In this document: positions 44,912 through 55,917 of the stretch, piece by piece
How the letters are laid out: every line of letters begins with the position of its first letter
Numbering within the stretch: the stretch's first letter is position 1
NCBI GenBank assembly: GCA_003024175.1
Contig: MDYQ01000477.1
Location: 1-64,000, forward strand
DNA length: 64,000 nucleotides
Source: Planoprotostelium fungivorum
Taxonomy: Eukaryota > Evosea > Variosea > Cavosteliida > Cavosteliaceae
Direction of reading: 5' to 3'
Made by a program: the position numbers and the translations under genes
Notes under the pieces: generated by a model
What the model was told of the DNA's origin: nothing
The model's database searches: none
Seen by the model: only the letters and a program-made list of their open reading frames with translations

Positions 44912-47292
44912 GTAACGAAGAGGTTCAACGAGTGGGTGAGGAGAGAAGAGAAGGGAGAGAGGAATCTCAGGCCAAAGAGGTGAAGAGAGAAGGAGATGAT
45001 GAGTCTGACGTAGAGGAGGATGATCGTCTCTGTGAAGGAGGCCAAGTCGAAGCAAGTGGAGGCAGAAGAGTCTGACGACGAGTGGTTGGTGCAGAATGGA
45101 GTGAGGAATCGAACGATAGAACATCTTTTCATCAGAGGAGATGAGAAGGGATGAATGTAGGAAGAGGGTGATGATGGAGATCAGGTAACGGAAGACCTTT
45201 GGCCCAGGAAGTGGAAGAATCTACGAGATGTCAATCGATTACAACGCCTCGTTCAAGATGTGAGTCATCTGTTTCTATTCGAAAGAGAAGGAGGGGATGA
45301 CGATCGATCGTTCTATTCGTATAGAAGATGAAACTGATGGGAGCAGCTGTTGTCATCGATCGAGGAGAGTGCAGAGAAGGAAGGAACGGAAGAGACAGAG
45401 AAGAAGCTGAGTCTCTTGTTCTATCTCAAAACGGAGGGAAGGGTTCAGATACACATCAGAGGAGATCCTCTCAGGAAGATGATCCGTGCATTGGAGAGGA
45501 GAGTCTTTCACGATCCCACTTATCGTCTGGTGATCCTCTTCTTCTCACTCTCTCTTCACTCTTTATCTCTTTCCTCTCTTTATCTCTTCACTCTCTCTTC
45601 ACTCTTTATCTCTTTCCTCTCTTTATCTCTTCACTCTCTTGATCTCTTCACTCTTTATCTCTTTCCTCTCTTCATCTCTCCACTCTTTATCTCTTCTCAC
45701 CCTCTCTTCACTCTTTATCTCTCCACTCTTTATCTCTCCTCACCCTCTCTTCACTCTTTATCTCTCCTCTTTATTCACTCTATATCTCTCTCTTCGTTCT
45801 CATCCAATTCGTTACATTTACATCTTCACGTGATGTGAATGCTGATCACAAGCACAGGGGTTGACGAAAGTGTACGGGTGCTTCATGAACGAGATGTACG
45901 ATTTCATCACAGACAAGGATGTATCTCACATGCTCCTCTTTCTCTTGTACACCATGTTGGCTTCCGAAGATAACCTCTCTCTCTGCCAGACCACACAGGC
46001 CATATTGACTCTCGTTCGCTCGAATTCTCAGGTGAATGTCCATTCATCTCCCTTACGTCCATCACTCTCATCCATCGTCGATTGATGTAGACAGATAAGA
46101 AGACAAGAAGACATCGTGGAATACTTCCGGGACAACATCCAAGATATCATGAGTAAGATCAAAGTGTTACTGTCATCACCGAACAAGACGGTGAGGAGAG
46201 ATTTTCATTCTTGAAACTGAAGAACAGAGACAGACGAAACTGACCGGTCTCTTCTTCAGTAGCTTCTTCTGCACGACCATCCATCACATCCAACGATTGG
46301 ATGAGTTCATCAACCACTTGATGCGATGTCGCATCGTCGATGTGTGTCTCGAATACCTCATCGATACATCCATCGAAGCGAAGAAGATCATACTGGATCT
46401 ATTTCCTTATCTCCTGCATCACGGTGACATCCACACAAGAGATCGACACTGAAGAGAGAAAACAGATACGGTCCATCACTTGATTCATGCGAAAGTGGAT
46501 CTAGTCGTCATCAACCTGCAGGAGTCTTCTTTGAACAAGGAAGTGTACGAGTACATCAGCGATCTATACATCGAGACGAGATTGTCACACGAGAGTAAGG
46601 CGGAGCAGTGCATCAACGTTCTATACGAGCAGTTCAGTCGGGGGGGCGACCACGGATTCTCGAGTCACAGGTGAGAAGAGGAGAGGGGAGAGAGTGAAAC
46701 GATGCAGGGCGATCTGTCATTGCATCTGCCTCGACGAGACACTGGGGTGAAGTCGTGGAGAATCAATGGAGACTGACTGGGAACAGGATCGTGAAGGACA
46801 GAGAGAGAGAGTGGATGGAAGATGTGAATGGGAAGATCCTCCACTATTGTCACCTGGACAACCAATACGTGACGATGGATCAGCGAGAGGAGATCTTATC
46901 CTCTCTACTCTGCATGACTGAGGTGAATACCATTCGACGTCCTGTACTGAGAATTGAAGGTATTCATCAAGAGATATCCCCTCACACCCTTCTTATCTTT
47001 AGAGACGTTACAAGCTCTTCCCCGTTACATCGTGGATCACTGCCGATCCAACACGGTGAGAGAGAGGAGAGAAGAAGATTGAATGTCACAGTTACGATAC
47101 AAGATGATCCTCTGCATGGTTCTATCCATCTCTCGAACGAGCATCCGTGGCATCGGTTCACTCTTACGAAACGATCGACTGGCCAGTGTGATGGAAGAAG
47201 CCAAGGGAACGAGAGAGGAGAACAAGTTGTACGAGCACGTGCTGAACCTGAGAGAAGAGAAGGACGTGGAGAGAGTCAAGAGTGAGTCGTAG
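44912..47292 (+). CDS. Uncharacterised helical exons, probably continuing the MORN gene
   Basis: A run of plus-strand exons: RFNEWVRREEKGERNLR joins the previous exon in frame (donor near 44880, 41-nt intron). Then come SDDEWLVQNGVRNRTIEH, DLWPRKWKNLRDVNRLQRL joined to LLSSIEESAEKEGTEE, FLKTEGR-type helices, and, after a 300-nt repeat-filled intron, LTKVYGCFMNEMYDFITDKD, FRDNIQDIMSKIKVLL, LDEFINHLMRCRIVDVCLEY and YISDLYIETRLSHESKAEQC. Further exons end KLYEHVLNLREEKDVERVKS. A GTGAGT donor at 47282 may add a short last exon ending near 47347. The helical, leucine-rich character suggests an alpha-solenoid. I could not assign a family. Some joins do not keep frame by eye, so this may be one or two genes. 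Confidence 0.45.
45536..45800. repeat. Pyrimidine-rich minisatellite within an intron
   Basis: About 265 bases of tandem, variable units built from ctctttatctct, tcactctttatct and ttcctctctt, all pyrimidine-rich on the plus strand. It fills an intron of about 300 nt between exons ending HDPTYRL and starting LTKVYG, several times longer than typical introns here. Open frames across it are by-products of the repeat. Confidence 0.9.
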
Positions 47293-47437
47293 AAGGAGGA
47301 GGGAGAGTGACTCGAACAGGCTCTGTCTATGTGGACGAAGAAGATAGAACGACAGAGAACGTGTTGAATGGTCTACAACATGTGTACAATGTGTATCGCA
47401 ATTGAAGAATAAATGAATGTGATGTACAGGAGACTCT

Positions 47438-47770
47438 TTATCCCTGCAGTGAAACGTAGTTGACTCTCTGTCTCCTCTTCCTGATGAAGAAGACGGCGAT
47501 GGCAATGACACCTACCACTTAGGACAGAGGGATGATCCATCTCATGGAAGGCTCCCCCTTCAAGTCCACTTCTATCCTGATGGTTCTGCCATAACCTCCC
47601 ACATCAGAACCCGGTGGCCTGCAAACTCCCGTACACAAGGTATCTTGCATTGGGTAGCCATATGGTGTTATCATCCTTGGTGATCGTCGTAGAGATCTGG
47701 TGAGTGCCGTTGATGTGATAGACTCCAACGAAGATCACCCCCAATTGAAGAACCTGCCTTCAACCTGGAA
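47438..47770 (-). pseudogene. Possible remnant of a type I membrane protein gene
   Basis: On the minus strand: LGVIFVGVYHINGTHQISTT, WLPNARYLVYG, then GGYGRTIRIEVDLKG, a hydrophobic helix (VVGVIAIAVFFI) and a basic stop-transfer RKRRQRVNYVSLQG. An in-frame TAA falls right before the hydrophobic helix and one frame change lies upstream. This is the C-terminal pattern of a single-pass surface protein. The plus strand over 47700-47970 also has an acidic coding-like stretch (PPDAELLDVDDEE, VEDNDASESDNKVAK), so strand choice is uncertain. Confidence 0.35.
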
Positions 47771-48272
47771 CCACCCGATGCAGAACTATTAGACGTAGAC
47801 GATGAAGAGGTGAACACTTGTCTATCATCATGATCATCATCACCTGCATGGTCGTCGCATGTGTGATCATTTATCTCTCTTCATCTACCATTCATTTGTG
47901 ATGTTCAATGATAGACAGGTAGAGGACAACGACGCTTCAGAGAGCGATAACAAAGTGGCAAAATGGACGGCATAGAATCAAGATTATCTAGATAAGATGG
48001 CCAGAAGAGTCACGATAAAGACAAAAGTGAGAAAATTGCATGATGCATCATCACCACGAGGGAGATCTTTCGAAATAAAGAGACGGCTCCCACCACGTAG
48101 AGAGACGTCTTCTCTTGTCATCCTACTCACTAAACGTATCCAACACGCATCAGGTTTGCGATCGCCACCATTTGTAGCGCATCCATCAGCTGTGTGGGCT
48201 CTTTGTAGTTTACATTTGGGCCGATCGGGTGACCATAGAGATGACGTTTCTGCAGAAACAGACAACACCTCC

Positions 48273-49153
48273 ATGCAGAAGGCAGCAACGCGTTCTAAGA
48301 GAGTAAAGAAGGTAGGAGATGTTCCAGTGTGATCGAGTATTCACATCTTCAGGATTGGGTGTACAATTATGTGAATGAAGACGCCATCGATCGCGATCTA
48401 GAGTGTCCCGTCTGTTCAGAGCCGTGCGTCGATCCGGTTGAATACTCGCAGTGTGATGGCATCTCTTGTCGAACATGCCAGCAGAATCCCTGTCCTCGCT
48501 GTGCTGATGAAAAGTGCCAACCAAAGGCTCGAGTCCATCGCAAGGTCTTAGCTCAGCTGAATGGATTACTAGTCAGGTGTCCAACCTGTGATCGGCAGAC
48601 ACAGCGAGATAACCTTCAAAATCATAAATACACATGCCCTGTCGGTGAGTCTCGATCATCGTCCAATCCGATGGGTTGTCTCATTATCACAAGAGACGTA
48701 ATCATTGATGAAGCTGCCAGCTTGTCCTCGCGGATGTGGAGAGAAGGTGGCACCGAATGTTCGCGAGGCTCATCAGACGAGATGTACTATGGTTCTGGTA
48801 GAATGCACGGGGGAAGATGTGCTCTGCTCTTGGATGGGCAGACGCGGACAGAGGGAAGAGCACGAACGAGAATGTGCTCATATCAAGATCAGGAGACCCA
48901 TAGAGTTCCTCTTGAAATCCATTCGGACGTTGGAGGTGAGTCATCAAAATGAAATCGAATTAAAAGTTCTCACGCGTTGGTTCAGAGCCGAGCAGAAGCA
49001 TCCGAACAGAAGATCGCACAACTCTTCATTCAGATGGAACAATACAAAAGAGATCGCTTGGAAGAGAGGAAAGTGGAACCAGTTCGTGTGATGGAGGAGA
49101 GAGAGAGCAGAGAATACTTCTTCTCACAACCTAGATCGAGTGAAGAGATATGA
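48273..49153 (+). CDS. RING/TRAF-type zinc-finger protein, copy 1
   Basis: MQKAATRSKRVKK is joined over a short intron (about 48312-48353) to DWVYNYVNEDAIDRDLECPV. A RING-type finger follows (CPVCSEPC...CRTCQQNPCPRC), then TRAF-type fingers CPTCDRQTQRDNLQNHKYTC and CPRGCGEKVAPNVREAHQTRC with CSWMGRRGQREEHERECAH. A helical end (SEAEQKIAQLFIQMEQ) finishes with FFSQPRSSEEI. It is likely a ubiquitin ligase or signalling adaptor, as for dictyostelid TRAF-like proteins. The start was chosen because the paralogue 1.2 kb downstream has the same intron position after a short first exon. No MATH domain is visible. Confidence 0.78.
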
Positions 49154-49477
49154 CATTCATGATGTCAATCTTGATGTCAATGTACCAGAAATAAAATTAG
49201 TACAGTTAGACTTCTTCGTTTCACACTGAAATGGCTTCCTGTCTGATCACCATGATCCATGGCAAGCGGAAATTCATCCAACCTCCCATCATCATCACTC
49301 AACCCCAATTTTTGCCCTTGGGATAGTAAAGGCCTTCTAGTGCACGTCAAAGTGTGGTTGTTTCTGCAGAATTGCTTGATGTTGACGTGTTCTGTAGAAA
49401 TCTTCGGTGAGGAACCATTCCGCAGAAACAGGATGCTGCACGTTTAGTTGGCCAGACATTCAACAGCACCGAATACG
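49154..49477. other. Intergenic region between the two TRAF-type genes
   Basis: About 320 bases. It contains the 3' end of copy 1 (a possible poly(A) signal aataaaa near 49190) and the promoter of copy 2. No other gene is seen; an open frame at 49259-49447 has no coding character. Confidence 0.5.
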
Positions 49478-50582
49478 ATGCCAGCCTCTAAACCGTCTGC
49501 ACCTGTAGTCGGTTATTTCTCCAGACCGGTCAAGGTGACGACAGATGCATCCTTCGAAGGTTAACGACCGTCCAGGAGTGGGTCTATGTGTATGTAGATG
49601 AGGACGCCGTGGATAGGGATCTAGAGTGTCCCATCTGTTCAGAGCCCTGTGTAGATCCTGTCGAGTACTCAAAGTGTGATGGCATCTCTTGCAGAGTCTG
49701 CCATCGAATACCCTGTCCTCGCTGTAACGATAAAGAGTGCAGACCGAAGGAAAGAGTCCATCGCAAGGTCCTAGCGCAGCTGAACGGACTGATGGTCAAA
49801 TGTCGCACGTGCGCTAAACCAACTCGACGAGAGGATTTAGCAAGTCACACTGCCAATTGTACCATTAGTGAGTGTCCTTATCTCGTAGACAAATCAGATT
49901 CGTTCATTTGGACGTTCTGACGTTCTGTCCAGAATGCGTCCGCGGATGTGCAGAGAAAGTGCCACTAAACGCACGTAAAGCTCACGAGGGGACCTGCCTG
50001 AGGGTGGTCGTGGAATGCACGGGAATAGATGTGCTCTGTCCTTGGACAGGCATGCGTGGAGAGAGGGGAGAACACGAGAGATGTTGTCCATTCGTCAAGA
50101 TAAGAAATCCGCTAGAAAACCTTTTGAAGAGAAACAGAGAGATTGAGGTCAGTGTGAAACTCGATTCGATAATGTAACGCACTCGTCAACAGATTGAACT
50201 AGACTCAGCCGTGAAGCGAAGTCGCGCCGCTGAGCAACGAGCTACAGAGGCCGAGAAACGCGCTGTGGAAGCCGAGAGACGAATGAAAGAGCAAATTCTC
50301 ACGACCGAAGTTTCACCACCTAGGCGGGCGTTTGGCCTAGGCCCAGTTGAGAGACGAATCGTTAGCGGGAAATCTAATTCGTATGAACAGATGTATCCCC
50401 AATTTCCTCCACCCAATCAACTCCGTCCTCTGATGCCCAAGGTCAACCCTTTCCTATCAATACGTGACTTCAACCCTGTGACTGCACCGTCTGATAAGGC
50501 ACAAATGGGAGAATGGGAATGCGAAATGTGTGAAGCCATCAATAAGGACTCTGAAAGCATCTGCCACGTCTGCCTTCAGTGA
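49478..50582 (+). CDS. RING/TRAF-type zinc-finger protein with C-terminal RanBP2 finger, copy 2
   Basis: MPASKPSAPVVGYFSRPVK is spliced over a 41-nt intron to EWVYVYVDEDAVDRDLECPI. RING-type finger (CPICSEPC...CRVCHRIPCPRC), TRAF fingers (CRTCAKPTRREDLASHTANC, CVRGCAEKVPLNARKAHEGTC, CPWTGMRGERGEHERCC), then a coiled coil (AAEQRATEAEKRAVEAERRM), a proline-rich linker (YPQFPPPNQLRP) and a terminal WECEMCEAINKDSESICHVC, a RanBP2-type zinc finger. The N-terminal half is clearly paralogous to copy 1; the coiled coil/RanBP2 extension is absent there. RanBP2-type fingers commonly bind ubiquitin or RNA, so copy 2 may read as well as write ubiquitin. Confidence 0.82.
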
Positions 50583-50797
50583 GCAGTTCATCAGAAGTAG
50601 TCATTAAAAGCCATGATGACATTTCATCTTCGTGTGGTGTTCGCGTGTAACTTCTATGGTGTTGGGGCAGATTCTACCATCATCTTCCAATCGACCAATG
50701 TCTCCATCAATTTATTGGTTACTTTATTATAGTGCACGCGAAGATTCGCTTAGGGAATGTATCCTGTCTGAGCATCGGTTGTAATCGTTTCAATTTA

Positions 50798-52964
50798 TTA
50801 AAAGAGTGCCAGCAATACGGAAGCTGCGGCAACGATGATGGCAGGAGACAGTGTGACACCCGTACCCTGTTGGGTTCTGTCTATGGTTGCCGCCGGTCCA
50901 TTGTTCAATGTCTCGGTGCTCTGACTGCTGCTCTCCAGTGTGGAAGACGGTGTCTGCGATGATGATGTCGTCTTTGATGACGTGATAGGCACCACGGAAG
51001 ATGTGCTCAGTTGAGAGGAAGAAGAGGAGGAGGGAATGGCAGATGATGTGGTGGGTGCTGCAGATGACGATGTGGATGATGAAGTGGTGTAGGTGGGTTT
51101 CGTCAATCGACCGATCCCATCGAAAGAGCAGGCCGGGTCACCCTGAGTGGCGTAGAATTGAGCGTAGAATCCATCCATGGCGTAAGTGGCCCTCTGCACC
51201 GTGTTGCACTGGGCGTACTTCCCCCCCGTGTTGAGTTCCTTGCACAGATCCGGGTAATTGGAGCACACGTACTGCACCGTGTTGGCCACCTTGGTAGCAT
51301 CCACTTGACTCTCATCCTCTGATGACGTGTGACACACGGCCGACGTAAACATATTGTGACAGGCCGTAAGTGTGGCCGCATCCACCTTCAATTTTCCGAT
51401 TCCGTCAAAGGAGCAGGCTGCAGCTCCGTTCGCCGAGTTCTTCTGGTAGAAGATGTTCATCATGTACGTGGCCTTCTGTGCAGCATTGCAGTTGCCATAG
51501 TTACCGTTGTCAGTGATGGCAGTGCAGTCGTTGGGGTAGAGTCCACAGAGGTACTGGATGGCTGCGATGGTCTTGTTCGTGTCGATGGAGAACTGATCCT
51601 CCGAGATCGTCTGACACTGAGCGGAGGTGTACATGGTGTGGCAGTTGTTCCAGATGGTACCACTGGGCTGACGGGTGGCGAGGGGTGTGGTGTAAGTGCT
51701 GGGAACTCCTGTCTTTCTTTCAGACACGTGTGATGATGATCATGATCATGATGATCATGATCATGATGATCATGATGGTGTTGGATGATGATGAGGGTAG
51801 AAGGTGACTGACCTGTGGTGCACTTCCAATCGTTGAGGGAGTACTTGAGAGTACGATCGTCATTGAACATACCCCACTGACCCTCTTGTGGACCATTAGA
51901 GGCTGTGGCACCTCTGGATGGTTGATCGAAGGCTTCGAACCAGTACACGGGCATTCCCTCGCGGTACGCTGCGCAACCCAGTAATTCAAGGTACCATTTG
52001 GACAATGTTAATCCAGTCTACAACCAGTCAAATTTGTTCATGACAGGGTTCATGACAGGGTTCATGACAGGGTTCATGACAGGGAAATATAGGCAGAGAG
52101 AAGGAGGAGAGATATAGAAGGAGAATTCACCTGTCCGCTGCGTGTATCATAAGAGGACCAACCGGTCTCGCCTACGATGACTTTTACGTTGGGGAACATG
52201 TTCTGAGTTCCTCTCCATCGTCCAACGATCTGATTGACCATGCCCATGTCATCCTTGTTGGTCATCGTCGTTCCCTCCCAGAAGGGGAAGATCTTTCAAA
52301 GACATCAGAAGATGGAGAATGAGACGGTGTCTCACATTGATGAGAAGGATGTCGGCTGTTGTGGCCAGAACGGGGTTCTTTTGGATGACGTTGGTGGCGT
52401 CTGCGTATCCGACTGGAAAGGTGAAACCGTTATCTCTGGCCCAGGTCTGTCTCTCTATCAGTTTGATGGTTGAGAATGAGAGGTGAAGAAGATGGAGTAC
52501 CTTGAATGAGCCGACACGGGCAGCGGTCTCTTGTGCGGTGAGATCTTCTCTGAAGACGGATTCAACTCCGACGGTGCAGCCGACGATGATATCGTTGACT
52601 CCGTAGTGGAGATCGGCCCAGAGTAACAGTTCCATGTCTAATCTCATCATGTCTAACGGGTCGTTCATCACTCCGACGAATACCTGGAAGAGTCCATCAG
52701 TTTGAAAATGGATGGAGGATGGCACACCTTCATACCCAACGTCTTTGCGGCTTTGAGGGTCCAGTTTCCGTGGTTGCAGTCGTTCATGTTGTAGATGCGG
52801 ACGGTTTGAGTGTATGGCTTTAGCAGGGATAGATCTTGAAAGACTTGAGCTTCGGTGGGGCATTCTCCCTTCACTCCTCTTCTCGGGGCATAATCGATAC
52901 CCATGATCTGCGCTCCGACTATCTGAAGAAGGCAGACCGTAACGATTAACATCGTGATCTTCAT
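50798..52964 (-). CDS. Secreted GH17 beta-1,3-glucanase with two CBM43/X8 domains and GPI signal
   Basis: Signal peptide MKITMLIVTVCLLQIVGAQ, then the GH17 barrel: IMGIDYAPRRGVKGECP, YTQTVRIYNMNDCNHGNW, acid/base region DIIVGCTVGVESVFRE (about 52580), NGFTFPVGYADATNVIQ, nucleophile motif VIVGETGWSS (about 52160), and YWFEAFDQPSRG with WGMFNDDRTLKYSL. Two X8-like Cys-rich modules follow (NNCHTMYTSAQC..., KATYMMNIFYQKN...ACSFDGIGKL; and TACHNMFTSAVC..., DGFYAQF...ACSFDGIGRL). A Ser/Thr-rich stalk (51070-50900) and a C-terminal hydrophobic tail (IIVAAASVLLALF) suggest GPI anchoring. Such enzymes remodel or digest beta-1,3-glucan, either in a cell/cyst wall or in fungal food. Introns hold simple repeats. 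Confidence 0.87.
51726..51785. repeat. ATGATCATG microsatellite in a glucanase intron
   Basis: An imperfect array of gatcatgat units, self-complementary in character, within the intron that separates the GH17 barrel from the first X8 module. Confidence 0.85.
52035..52083. repeat. Four tandem copies of a 12-nt unit in a glucanase intron
   Basis: ttcatgacaggg repeated four times without change, inside an intron of the GH17 gene. On the coding (minus) strand the unit reads ccctgtcatgaa. Confidence 0.9.
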
Positions 52965-53220
52965 CGTGTATGTGTTCGTGTGTGCGTAAGTAGTACTTCC
53001 TGCATCGGATCAGTCTCAACTTCTAAACAAACGAGCTCCTCACTTGTGTGCGTGTGTGTTGTTGCAAAGCGTAGGCGAGCTAAGAATAAGGAACGGTGTG
53101 TCGTCAAGGTCGAGATGTAAAGAGGGAGATCTTTTCGAAATCCCATACCGAACGCCAGCTGTCACTCCCTTCCTTCTCCATACTTCCCCGACACAACAGA
53201 ACACCAGTGGAACACACTCT

Positions 53221-54838
53221 TTATTTGGACCTGAAGGGAAACGAAGGTGGACTGAATGGGTTCTCCTGTGGGGCACCGAAGCCTTGGTTGGCTGGTGGGG
53301 GTGCAAAGTTGAATCCGTTCGTGGATGGTGAAAAGTTGAAAGTGTTCGGGTTGGGTTGTGATCCAAAGTTGAATGCACTCTGGTTGGGTGCTGTAGATCC
53401 AAAGCTGAATGTACTCTGGTTGGGTGCTGTAGATCCAAAGTTGAATGCACTCTGGTTGGGTGCTGTAGATCCAAAGCTGAATGTACTCTGGTTGGGTGCC
53501 GTAGAGCCAGAAGCGGCAGAAAAATTGAACGGCTGTGATGATGATCCAGGTTGTGATGATGATCCAAACGGTTGTGATGATGATCCAAATGGTTGTGAAG
53601 AAGAACCGAATGAGGATCCAAAGGGTGAAGTTCCAAAGGGTGCGGACGAGGAGCTCTCCGGTGGGTTCTTGAAGTTGTTGAATCTGTGCGACTTCTTTGG
53701 CTCGAATGATGCCCCCACGTTGAATCCTCCGTTGCCGTTGGCTTCAAAGGGTGCAAACTTGAACTTGGTCTCCTCTGGCTTATTCTTCTTCTCCTGTCCT
53801 CCCGTGTGCTCTTCATCCTTCGCCTCTCTCCTTTCCTCCTCCTTCCTCTCATTTCCTGTGCTCTCTTTCTCTTGTTTCTTCTCGTTGCCCGTGCTTCTCT
53901 TCTCCTCCTTCCTCTCGTTACCTTCGCTCTTCCTCCCCTCTCTACGATCTCTGCGCCCGTTCTTTCTCTCTTCTTTTCCCTCGCTGCCCGTGCTCTTTCT
54001 CTCTTCTTTCCCCTCGCTGCCCGTACTCTTCCTCCCCTCTCTCTTCTCTGTATTCTTCTTCTCTCTCCTCTCGTTCCCCGCGTTCTTCTTCTCTTCACCC
54101 TTCTTCTCTCCCGCACTCCTCTCTCTCCCATTGTGTCCGTAATTCGAAGAATAGCTGTGACCGTATCCCTCGTAGGAATGGTTCTTCTTCTGTGATCTCG
54201 CATATTCCCAGAAGGGATCTGAGTAGGTGGAGTGATTGGAGTAGTCTGGATAACTCGGATAACTCGGTCGGTCGGAGTGTGAGGGACGTGAGTAGGAAGA
54301 GTTAGCTTGGGCAGAGGAGAGACTCGTGTGAGCGGAGGAGACTCTCTGGAAGGCCTCCTCGGCCTTCGGTGCTCCGTTCTTGTCCGGGTGAAGTTTGAGA
54401 GCGAGCTGTGTCTCTCAGTCATCTCCTCCTCCTTCTCTCACCTTCTTGTACTGTTTCGTGATCTCTTCTTTCGTTGCGTCTCGTGACACCTGCAGCACGT
54501 CGTAGTGACCTCTCGCTTTGAGGATCTTGTCGACTAGATCTTTCTGTTCGGGTGTGAACTGTCTATCCTCTTGTTGAGGTCCTCTGACGTTCATTCAGAT
54601 GATGATGATGATGACAGGCTCACTTTTCCCTCTCGATAGAGATCTTCAGCGATGTAATTTTGATTCTCGCTTCCTCGGTTGGATAGAGGCTGTTCGTTCT
54701 TCATCTTCTCTTCTCACAGATCGTCTCTCACCTGAATGACTTTTGGTACAATCGTAAAGCCTTTTCAAAATCGCCCTTATCCTGTGCTGCCCTCGCTAAC
54801 TCGATCGCTCTCGTTGCTTCGTCTCTGTTTCCCTCCAT
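53221..54838 (-). CDS. DNAJB12-like J-domain protein with FG-repeat C-terminus
   Basis: MEGNRDEATRAIELARAAQD and FEKALRLYQKS match the DNAJB12/DNAJB14 N-terminal helical hairpin. The J domain follows: HYDVLQVSRDATKEEITKQY and, after an intron, LALKLHPDKNGAPKAEEAF with the Hsp70-activating HPD triad (about 54385). The usual membrane helix and DUF1977 of DNAJB12 are not seen. A K/E-rich region of near-repeats (TGSEGKEERKS) follows, then a tail of FG motifs: SSSQPFG units and four STAPNQS-FxFG units, ending FSPPSFPFRSK. FG tails of this kind occur in nucleoporins. A splice reading (donor near 54931, acceptor near 54846) would join this gene in frame to the hypothetical gene upstream. Confidence 0.75.
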
Positions 54839-54845
54839 TCTCGCC

Positions 54846-55917
54846 TCTGTTGTCATCATCAACATCATCAACATCATCAACATCATCAACATCAGCAACA
54901 TCATCGACATCATCATCTCCTTCACCTGAATTAAATGTATAGGCATTCGATGGCTTCTCGGCAAATTCTGGTGCTTCTTCTCTCTCTTCTTCTGGTTGTT
55001 CTCTCTGTTGTCCTCTCTCTTGGTCCTTCCCTTCCGTTTCTATCTTCTCTGTTCTCGATTCCGTATTCTCCGTCGTCGTATTTCCTTTCTGTTTGTTCTC
55101 ATTCATGTAACCCTCCTCAAATATGCGCGCCATCAGCCTGTACTCTCGTTTAGCCAATCTCACATAGTCTCGATGGCTTCAAGATCATGTCGTGTGATGT
55201 ATCGTCACAAAGGAAATCGTATACTCACTTCTGCTTGAAACCAGAGAAAGCATTGCCAGCACCCGAGATGTGAAGATCCTTTCCATAAGCTCGTATCACG
55301 GCGGGGCTCAGCTTGTCCAGTATGCTCCTCATTCCGTTCTTCATCAGCTCCACATACACCTCCTCCCTCTTCTCATCGTCAAAGCCTGCCAAACCGCTGG
55401 CGTAATACACGTAGGGAGAGGGGTATATAGGATAGAGGATTCCTTCTGCCCGAAGATCTTGATGGGCGCTGCTGTCTTGGGGTATGTAGTGGAGGATGCC
55501 AAAGAGGGTCACGGCACGAATGAGAGGAGCGTCAATTCCTGTTCCAATATAGGCTGGGAATGGTAGCCTGAGTGCCCTCAGGGTGGATCGTATGGTGATG
55601 GCATTCAATTTGGACAATGCATTGATCATTCTCTGCACAGCCAACGGTTGTGTGATATCGTGACTTTCTTGTGGACTCTCTTGATATGGATCTCTGGGAT
55701 GCACCTCTTCATCTGGATCGACATTGTCATCTATGGGATAGGACTCGTTCCATTCCCTGAGAATATCATCGCACAGACTGTGAGAGATGCCAGGGGTGAG
55801 ACGGCACTTGAGGTCATCGATGATAGTCTCCCTCCTTGCTCTTGTATTGATTTCTGGGAGTGCTGGATAATTCCATCTCTCTAGGATGTTGTCCAAGAGG
55901 AAGAGGACTCCGCTCAT
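54846..55917 (-). CDS. Uncharacterised protein with acidic C-terminus
   Basis: Starts MSGVLFLLDNILERWNYPAL. A 230-residue first exon with no recognised domain contains CRLTPGISHSLCDDILREW, QRMINALSKLNAITIRSTLR, LRLPFPAYIGTGIDAPLI and SILDKLSPAVIRAYGKDL. After a GTGAGT intron it continues RLAKREYRLMARIFEEGYMN, then a Q/E/R-rich stretch and an Asp-Val-Asp microsatellite. It might be read through into a DDVDD tail, or spliced at FNS to the J-protein start downstream (in frame, phase 1), giving one fused gene of 53221-55917. No function is proposed. Confidence 0.6.

Noticed and set aside
45328-45838. Long plus-strand frames across the pyrimidine repeat
   Set aside because: The Leu/Ser/Phe translation is produced by the minisatellite itself; the real exon uses the frame ending HDPTYRL before the donor.
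44912-47292. WAPL or Timeless identity for the helical exons
   Set aside because: Some leucine-helix patterning is similar, but no diagnostic motif could be aligned, so no name was given.
53096-54142. 348-codon open frame on the plus strand
   Set aside because: Low-complexity Leu/Ser/Phe translation complementary to the K/E-rich and FG-repeat part of the J protein on the minus strand; a shadow.
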